Below, in pieces: positions 58,913 to 64,000 of a DNA stretch of 64,000 bases. Numbering within the stretch: the stretch's first letter is position 1; the number at the start of each line of letters is the position of its first letter. Where the stretch lies: positions 1 to 64,000 of the forward strand of contig JAFLSG010000006.1 in NCBI GenBank assembly GCA_022511065.1. The letters run 5' to 3'. Made by a program: the position numbers and the translations under genes. This DNA is from Prevotella sp. (GTDB lineage: Bacteria > Bacteroidota > Bacteroidia > Bacteroidales > Bacteroidaceae). Under the pieces are notes generated by a model. The model was given only the letters and a program-made list of their open reading frames with translations. It had not been told where the DNA came from and did no database searches.

Positions 58913-59986
58913 TCAATACTCAACATACGGCAATAGCCGGTCTATTGCCTCCTGTGTGAAATCCTCCAAGAGACTCAAGTCATTCAGGCTCTTGAGCGCA
59001 CCGCGCAGACGGCGATAGTCAGTGATTGCACGCGCCTGATAATAACTGACATAAGGATGCCGTTTCAGTTCATTAAGTGTCAGCCGATTCACGTTCAGGC
59101 GGCGGGGATTCGGATTGCTGACGCGCAGATATTTCTTGGCATCGGCAGGAAAATCCTCGATTTCATCGAGTTGATTGATATCTACATAACCTCCCAAACG
59201 CTCACCATATTCCACTATCTTCCGCGCAAAATAAGACCCGATGCCAGGCACTCTTTTCAGTTCTGCGGTGTCAGCGGTGTTGAGAATCACGTATTCGCCC
59301 TCCTTGATTTTCTTTGGATAACGAGCGGTATGCTGCGCAGAATTATTAGCGGCTGACATTCCCTCCCCTTTAATCAATGTAGCCGCAGGACGATAATCTT
59401 CGGAAATGCGGATATAGGGAGCCAACTCACGGTATTGCTTGACAGTCAATCCATAAAGCTTAGCGAAGTCGGTAGGCTTCTGATAGACTCCCCCAGCAGC
59501 ACGATAGCGGTAGATGGCACGAACTTGCCACGGCTTTAAGCCAAGACGAAGCAATTGGGTGCTATCAGCCGTATTGGGGTCAAAGGGGAAACGCTCAGCA
59601 TGCGGTCGATTTGCCGACTTGTCATCATAATTGCCCGTTTTACCGCCATAATCTCCCATTTCATCGGGATAATCAGCATTGCCATTAGCATAAAACGAGT
59701 GGTTGTTGGAATAAGAGGACGGGCTATCGTAATAACCAGCCTTGTTATGCGCATAAGATGCCTGATTATCAGAATAAGATGCCCGGTTATTGCGATAAGC
59801 AGCATGGGCATCAGCCCCATTGGCAATATTGGCATAGCCAAGGCTATCCTCTTCGCCCGCAAAGCCAGTCATATCGTTCTCTTCGCCCATAAAGAAAATG
59901 ACGCAAAAAGCCGCGGCAAGCATACCAAGCAGCGTAAGAATCACTTTGCGGTCGGACTTCTGAAGATAGAAGAAGTCGCGAATCAT
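58913..59986 (-). CDS. Helix-hairpin-helix (ComEA-like) membrane protein with heptad array
   Basis: A 357-residue protein. A membrane anchor (about residues 14-33, ILTLLGMLAAAFCVIFF core) is followed by a low-complexity region (64-126) of nine heptads beginning with Tyr (YRNNRAS, YSDNQAS, YAHNKAG and so on), encoded by the 21-bp repeat family. Then come three or four helix-hairpin-helix segments (FDPNTADSTQLLRLGL; LNTADTAELKRVPGIG; VNRLTLNELKRHPYV), as in ComEA-type DNA-binding proteins. The start overlaps the symporter stop (ATGA), which excludes the longer frame. It may bind DNA at the membrane; a role in DNA uptake is not shown. Confidence 0.8.
   Translation of the reverse strand: MIRDFFYLQKSDRKVILTLLGMLAAAFCVIFFMGEENDMTGFAGEEDSLGYANIANGADAHAAYRNNRASYSDNQASYAHNKAGYYDSPSSYSNNHSFYANGNADYPDEMGDYGGKTGNYDDKSANRPHAERFPFDPNTADSTQLLRLGLKPWQVRAIYRYRAAGGVYQKPTDFAKLYGLTVKQYRELAPYIRISEDYRPAATLIKGEGMSAANNSAQHTARYPKKIKEGEYVILNTADTAELKRVPGIGSYFARKIVEYGERLGGYVDINQLDEIEDFPADAKKYLRVSNPNPRRLNVNRLTLNELKRHPYVSYYQARAITDYRRLRGALKSLNDLSLLEDFTQEAIDRLLPYVEY
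59609..59797. repeat. 21-bp tandem array, ATAAGATGCC family, site 4 (coding)
   Basis: Nine units of 21 bp inside the helix-hairpin-helix gene, in frame with it. On the plus strand units read GCATAAGATGCCTGATTAT and GAATAAGATGCCCGGTTAT, matching the intergenic arrays at 15816-15962 and 22580-22663. The outer units are more diverged. Confidence 0.8.
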
Positions 59987-61335
59987 AGAATCCCGAACTG
60001 ATGGAGGAAAATCATGATGATGCACGCGGGAACGACAAACCTGACGGCAAAGAGCCACGCCGTGAAGAAAATCTCTTTAATCGTGCTGTTATTCGTGAAT
60101 TCATCGTGAACTAATCGGCGATTGGCAAACCATCCGAGTAGGATGCTCGTCAAGAAAGCACCCGCAGGCAGCATCAGTTGGGCGGTAAGGAAATCGCAGA
60201 AGTCCATCAGCGACATTCCAAACACTTGCAGGTCCGAATATGCGCCTACGGAGAGGGAGCAGAAGATGCTGATGACCGCGCAGACAATCGTCAGAATCCA
60301 AGCCGCTTTCCGCCGAGGTTGCTGAAGTTCTTCATGAAAGAACGCAGTGCCTATCTCGTGCATCGAGATGGTGGAGGTAAGTGCCGCGAAAACCAAGAGG
60401 GCGTAGAAAAGGATGGAAATCGCGTAGCCAACAACGGGCCAATTTCCAAATGCCTGTTGGAATACGTTGGGCAGGGTGATGAATATCAGCGAGGGACCGC
60501 TATCGGGCTGCACACCCACGGAGAAGGCTGCGGGGAAAATCATCAATCCCGCAAGAATGGCGATGGCGGAGTCAAGCAGGGCTATCTGGCCTGCAGACTT
60601 CAGCAGATTCGTATCTTTCTTGAAATAAGAGGCGTAAGTGCAGAGGCATGCCGTTCCCAAACTAAGGGAGAAGAATGCCTGACCCAATGCCTCTAAGAAC
60701 ACATTACCGCTAACTTTCGAAAAGTCGGGCTTCAAAAGGAATTCAATACCCTTCCCCGAACCGGGAAGCATACAGGAGGCAACCACGAGTATCACCAAAA
60801 GCAGCAAAAGCAAGGGCATCAGCAATTTAGAGGCCCGCTCGATTCCCTTATTCACGCCGCACGACACCACGAAATGGGTTATCAATACGAATCCGACCGC
60901 CCACAGGCAGGGACTGAGAGCATCGCTTGAGAACGTGACGAAATAGTCCTTGACATATTGGGCATCACCATTCAGATTTCCAGCCACCGAGGCAAACAGA
61001 TATTGCAGGCACCACCCCGCCACGACGGCATAGAATCCGAGAATAATGGTGGAGGTGAGGATACCAAGATAGCCGATGAAACGCCAGTTTTTGCCGCCGA
61101 TGCTCCCATAGGCACGCGCCGCGTTAGACTGCGCATGCCGTCCCACGATGAACTCGCCAATCATGCCGGGAATGCCCAGGAGGAACACACAGGCGAAATA
61201 GATGAGGATAAAAACGCCTCCCCCATTCTGTCCCGCCATAAAGGGGAATCTCCATACATTGCCCAGACCTACCGCCGAGCCTGCCGTCGCCAAGACTATC
61301 GCCAACTTGCTGCCAAAAACGCCTCTGTTCTCCAT
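59983..61335 (-). CDS. Neurotransmitter:sodium symporter family transporter, copy 1
   Basis: A 450-residue transporter of the SNF/NSS family (LeuT fold), about 11-12 membrane spans, which imports an amino acid or related solute with sodium. The signature AIVLATAGSAVGLGNVWRFP (core SAVGLGNVWRFP, residues 20-31) holds the unwound helix 1 that binds substrate and sodium. It is about 60 percent similar in appearance to the next gene and follows it after eight bases, so the pair arose by duplication. The substrate is unknown. Confidence 0.9.
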   Translation of the reverse strand: MENRGVFGSKLAIVLATAGSAVGLGNVWRFPFMAGQNGGGVFILIYFACVFLLGIPGMIGEFIVGRHAQSNAARAYGSIGGKNWRFIGYLGILTSTIILGFYAVVAGWCLQYLFASVAGNLNGDAQYVKDYFVTFSSDALSPCLWAVGFVLITHFVVSCGVNKGIERASKLLMPLLLLLLVILVVASCMLPGSGKGIEFLLKPDFSKVSGNVFLEALGQAFFSLSLGTACLCTYASYFKKDTNLLKSAGQIALLDSAIAILAGLMIFPAAFSVGVQPDSGPSLIFITLPNVFQQAFGNWPVVGYAISILFYALLVFAALTSTISMHEIGTAFFHEELQQPRRKAAWILTIVCAVISIFCSLSVGAYSDLQVFGMSLMDFCDFLTAQLMLPAGAFLTSILLGWFANRRLVHDEFTNNSTIKEIFFTAWLFAVRFVVPACIIMIFLHQFGIL

Positions 61336-61343
61336 AGCCTAAT

Positions 61344-62708
61344 TTACAGAAGTCCGAATTGATGCAGGAAAATGAACAAGATGCAAAGCGGGCAGATGTA
61401 CTTCACCAGGAAAAGATAGAAATGGAACATCGCACCATTACGCAGAGTCCCCCAGTTGGTAAACTCATTGCGCACAATCTTGTGAGGGGCAAACCAGCCG
61501 ATGAAGATGCAGGTCAAAAAACCCACCAACGGCAAGAACAACTGACCCGTCACGAAATCGAACAAATCAAAGAGCGACTTGCCGAACAATTCCAGATATC
61601 TCCATGCACCCAAAGACAACGAGCAGACCGAACCCATGACCAATGTCGCCAAGGACACCATCAAAGCTGCCTTCTTGCGGGTTATCTTCATCTCCTCGTG
61701 CAGGAAAGCCGTACTCACCTCATGGAGTGATATCAGCGAGGTCAATGCCGCCAACGACAGCAGAGCATAGAACAGCAAGGAAATCACATAACCAAGCGTA
61801 GGATTGCCCCCGAATGCCTGTTGGAATACGTTGGGCAGGGTGATGAATATCAGTGAAGGCCCGCTATCGGGACTCACACCCACAGAGAAGGCGGCGGGGA
61901 AAATCAATAGTCCCGCCAAGATAGCCACGATGAAATCGATGATTCCTATCTGCACCGCCGACATCGTAAGATTGGTATGGCGTGAGAAATAGCTCGCGTA
62001 TGTGCAAATACAACCCATTGCGATGCTGAGGGAGTAGAATGACTGTCCGAGAGCCGCCAGGAATACATCACCCGTAATCTTTGAGAAGTCGGGCTTGAAC
62101 AGGAACTCAATGCCCTTGTCCGCATTGGGCAGCATACACGATGCCACGACGATAATCAGCAATAATATAAATAAGGTGGGCATCAACATCTTGGAAGCCC
62201 GCTCAATACCATCGCGCACACCATGCTCGATAATCAGAAAGGTGGTCAGTATGATGATGAAAGTCCAGAATATCGGCTTCACGGGATCTTGCGAGAAGGT
62301 GGCGAAATAAGAGGTTACATATTCCGGATTGCCCTGTAACTTACCGAATAGCGAAGCCCAGATGTATTCAAGGCACCACCCGGACACTACTGCATAGTAA
62401 CCAGTAATAAGAAATCCCGTCAGCACACCCATATATCCGATAACCGACCACATCGAATTGCCGGACATTCTGCGGAAAGCCCTCGCCGTGTTCGACTTGC
62501 CATGACGGCCAATGATGAACTCGCTGATCATGCAGGGAATGCCCAGCAGCAGAATGCAGAACACGTAGATGATGATGAATACGGCGCCGCCGTTCTCGCC
62601 TGCCATATATGGGAAGCGCCATATATTGCCCAAGCCCACTGCTGAACCTGCAGTGGCCAAGATGACGCCAAGCTTACTCCCGAAACTCGCCCTTTCCAAT
62701 TTTGCCAT
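61344..62708 (-). CDS. Neurotransmitter:sodium symporter family transporter, copy 2
   Basis: A 454-residue paralogue of the previous transporter with the same signature (GSAVGLGNIWRFPYMAGENG, core). Shared stretches include SVGVxPDSGPSLIFITLP and VFQQAFG. ATG codons at 62723 and 62708 are possible; the first is only a few bases from the predicted transcript start, so 62708 is used. It is first in a leftward operon of transporter, transporter and helix-hairpin-helix protein. Confidence 0.9.
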   Translation of the reverse strand: MAKLERASFGSKLGVILATAGSAVGLGNIWRFPYMAGENGGAVFIIIYVFCILLLGIPCMISEFIIGRHGKSNTARAFRRMSGNSMWSVIGYMGVLTGFLITGYYAVVSGWCLEYIWASLFGKLQGNPEYVTSYFATFSQDPVKPIFWTFIIILTTFLIIEHGVRDGIERASKMLMPTLFILLLIIVVASCMLPNADKGIEFLFKPDFSKITGDVFLAALGQSFYSLSIAMGCICTYASYFSRHTNLTMSAVQIGIIDFIVAILAGLLIFPAAFSVGVSPDSGPSLIFITLPNVFQQAFGGNPTLGYVISLLFYALLSLAALTSLISLHEVSTAFLHEEMKITRKKAALMVSLATLVMGSVCSLSLGAWRYLELFGKSLFDLFDFVTGQLFLPLVGFLTCIFIGWFAPHKIVRNEFTNWGTLRNGAMFHFYLFLVKYICPLCILFIFLHQFGLL

Positions 62709-62729
62709 AGGTACTTTTTTCATAATTCC

Positions 62730-62761
62730 GTTGCAAAAGTATAAAATATTTCTTACTTTTG
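62730..62761. promoter_or_regulatory. Overlapping divergent promoters
   Basis: Plus strand: GTTG (62730-62733), 20 bases, TACTTTTG (62754-62761), driving the vanZ-like gene. Minus strand: TACTTTTG at 62734-62741, driving the symporter operon. The two -7 boxes form an inverted repeat, GCAAAAGTA and TACTTTTGC, 12 bases apart, so the polymerases cannot bind both at once. Confidence 0.7.
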
Positions 62762-62781
62762 CATCCAAATAGAAAGTAAAT

Positions 62782-63174
62782 ATGATTTTTTTGCTGCAAA
62801 CTATCAAAAAGTACCCTGTCTCATCCGTACTTTTCGCGATAATCTGGTATTTGTCATTCTTCACACCGCCCCAAACGGAACTTAACGATGTGGCATTCAT
62901 TGACAAATGGGTACACATCATCATGTATGGAGGCACATGCATAGTATTATGGATAGAATACACCCGCAAGCACCTCACCGCCGATTACGGGAAACTATTC
63001 CTTTGGGCTTGGTTGGCACCAATCCTTATGAGTGGCATCATCGAACTGCTACAAGAATACTGCACAAACGGCAGGCGCACAGGGGATTGGCTTGATATGG
63101 CAGCCAATGCCGCGGGAGTGACACTCGCCGCCGTTATCGGTTTGTTGATTCTCCGCTTTCGCGCCAAGTACTGA
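62782..63174 (+). CDS. VanZ-family membrane protein
   Basis: A 130-residue protein with four membrane spans. The VanZ pattern is seen in DKWVHIIMYGG (His in span 2), an acidic LLQEYCTNGRRTGDWLDMAANAAG region (core GRRTGDWLDMAAN) and a closing hydrophobic span. VanZ relatives lower sensitivity to teicoplanin or lipid-linked antibiotics in some bacteria; in Bacteroidetes their role is unclear. Its 3' end overlaps the convergent CYTH gene by 41 bases. Confidence 0.82.
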   Translation: MIFLLQTIKKYPVSSVLFAIIWYLSFFTPPQTELNDVAFIDKWVHIIMYGGTCIVLWIEYTRKHLTADYGKLFLWAWLAPILMSGIIELLQEYCTNGRRTGDWLDMAANAAGVTLAAVIGLLILRFRAKY

Positions 63175-63634
63175 AAGGGTGCTTCAAGAGGTGTGAATTG
63201 TAATATCTGCGGTCACCCGTCACTTCACGACCGATGAAACCAGGCTTTTCAAAGGGCTCATCCTCAGATTGCAACTCAACTTCGGCAATCACAAGCCCCT
63301 CATTCTCACCGTAAAATTCATCCACTTCAAACGTATGGCTTCCGCTTTTCACAAGAAAGCGGGTCTTGTCAATCATTCCAGGCTCGCAGAGTTTCAACAA
63401 TTGCTCGGCCTCATCAAGCAGAATCTCCTTTTCAAACTCATAGCGGCTAAGCCCTTTTTCATCAGAAGCCCCTTTGATGGTCAGATAGCCCTTATCGTCA
63501 CGAATACGCACGCGGACGGTGCGACCACGCTCACTACAAATATATCCTTGCTTGATGCGGCTACTACTAAAAGCTTCTCGCCTGTAACCATCGTTACAAA
63601 CGAGAAACTTCCTTTCAATCTCCAAGCCGCTCAT
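63134..63634 (-). CDS. CYTH-domain phosphatase-like protein
   Basis: A 166-residue protein of the CYTH/triphosphate tunnel fold. The E-x-E-x-K motif is in LEIERKFLV (residues 4-12), and basic and acidic pairs for metal and triphosphate binding follow (TVRVRIRDDKGYLTIKG core VRVRIRDDKG; YEFEKEIL; EVDEFYGENEGLVIAEVEL core VIAEVEL). Such proteins hydrolyse short polyphosphate or thiamine triphosphate; the exact substrate is unknown. The start overlaps the stop of the small membrane protein gene by one base. Confidence 0.85.
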   Translation of the reverse strand: MSGLEIERKFLVCNDGYRREAFSSSRIKQGYICSERGRTVRVRIRDDKGYLTIKGASDEKGLSRYEFEKEILLDEAEQLLKLCEPGMIDKTRFLVKSGSHTFEVDEFYGENEGLVIAEVELQSEDEPFEKPGFIGREVTGDRRYYNSHLLKHPFSTWRESGESTNR

Positions 63635-63774
63635 CAAACGACGTAAACAGAGAAGATGACGAACGCAATAGCCAATACGACTAACACGCCGAATATCCAA
63701 TTCAAGACTTTCTTGCCACTCTCCTCTTGTTTCTTCTCGTAAGCGACACGCTTCGCATTACCTTTCTTGCTCAT
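63634..63774 (-). CDS. 46-residue membrane protein
   Basis: A small open frame: MSKKGNAKRVAYEKKQEE, then a hydrophobic span (VLNWIFGVLVVLAIAFVIF) and a short tail. A basic amphipathic head before a single span is typical of small inner-membrane proteins. It overlaps the CYTH start (TGATG), which supports real translation. It lies 20 bases after prfB on the same strand. Function unknown. Confidence 0.72.
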   Translation of the reverse strand: MSKKGNAKRVAYEKKQEESGKKVLNWIFGVLVVLAIAFVIFSVYVV

Positions 63775-63794
63775 AATCGTTGTTTTTATGGTTA

Positions 63795-64000
63795 TTATTT
63801 ATCTTCGTCATTCACGGGGAATTCCATCAGGTAAGACTTGATGAAGTCATCGATGCCGCCATCCATCACCCCATCCACATCCGTGGTCTGGTAGTTGGTG
63901 CGATGATCTTTCACGCGACGGTCGTCAAACACATACGAGCGTATCTGGCTGCCCCACTCTATCTTCTTCTTGCCTGCCTCAATTTTCGCCTGTGCTTCCA
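63795..64000 (-). CDS. prfB: Peptide chain release factor 2, C-terminal part
   Basis: Only the last 68 codons are in the window; the gene continues past the right edge. The translation [28 protein letters not shown], seen here as its cores WGSQIRSYV and VKDHRT, matches the conserved C-terminus of RF2, which ends peptides at UGA and UAA codons. The GGQ loop and any programmed frameshift site lie outside the window. The tail ends FPVNDEDK. Confidence 0.92.
   Translation of the reverse strand, partial: EAQAKIEAGKKKIEWGSQIRSYVFDDRRVKDHRTNYQTTDVDGVMDGGIDDFIKSYLMEFPVNDEDK

Noticed and set aside
59983-62708. Tandem symporters as an assembly artefact
   Set aside because: The two copies differ throughout in sequence and length, so they are true paralogues rather than a duplicated read.

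Overview
The window is a stretch of a Bacteroidales chromosome, most likely from the Prevotellaceae. The evidence is: promoters of the Bacteroidetes type (TTTG, about 20 bases, then TAnnTTTG), a SusC/SusD outer-membrane pair, the succinyl-ornithine version of arginine synthesis, and families such as DUF4923-, NigD- and DUF6057-like proteins. It is mostly gene-dense housekeeping DNA with no phage, transposase or CRISPR array. The species cannot be named from the sequence alone.

Layout. Positions 1-122 carry a leftward promoter and a boxA-like leader that probably belong to an rRNA operon beyond the left edge. 983-8541: a DUF4923-like lipoprotein, then a rightward arginine/proline operon (argR, GNAT, argG, argC, argD, proC) running on into folP and cdaA. 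9049-11260: pta-ackA. 11353-15748: two CotH-family lipoproteins and a sugar kinase. 16560-18337 (leftward): sufT-like, lpxH-like, SGNH hydrolase. 18466-20811: a ThiD-like/AraC fusion regulator with pdxS and pdxT. 20821-23259 (leftward): radC, a glycosyltransferase and efp. 23433-28276: rpmH, then PASTA protein, rluD-like, ddl, acyltransferase and a NigD-like lipoprotein. 28906-35578: SusC, SusD and a third surface lipoprotein with a duplicated domain. 35790-45623: three membrane-protein/CxxCH-lipoprotein pairs on two converging operons. 45620-51889 (leftward): HTH-cupin regulator, acyl-CoA synthetase, proB, proA, succinyl-ornithine transcarbamylase, threonine aldolase. Then murF, a pectinesterase, tRNA-Pro, a Tat operon (tatA, tatC, polyferredoxin, Tat-signal aldo-keto reductase), two sodium symporters with a helix-hairpin-helix protein, VanZ, CYTH, a 46-residue membrane protein and the 3' end of prfB.

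Working together: the arginine pathway is split between the operon at 1.7-6.1 kb and argF' at 46.7 kb, beside proB/proA, while proC sits with the arg genes. The Tat translocase is transcribed with two proteins that carry Tat-like signals.

The most unusual structure is in the non-coding DNA. At least five sequence families form tandem arrays of imperfectly palindromic units with a period of exactly 21 or 22 bp (two helical turns), at nine sites. Three of these sites lie next to a shared AT-rich motif ending in AAGGTACGCGCG. One array is translated as a nine-fold heptad inside a helix-hairpin-helix protein, and two others abut gene starts. Other points of note are the degenerate ThiD/AraC regulator beside pdxST, the triplicated CxxCH/membrane pairs, the internal Tat-like signal in the polyferredoxin, a kinase/pseudokinase CotH pair, and a Ser at the specificity position of the succinyl-ornithine transcarbamylase.
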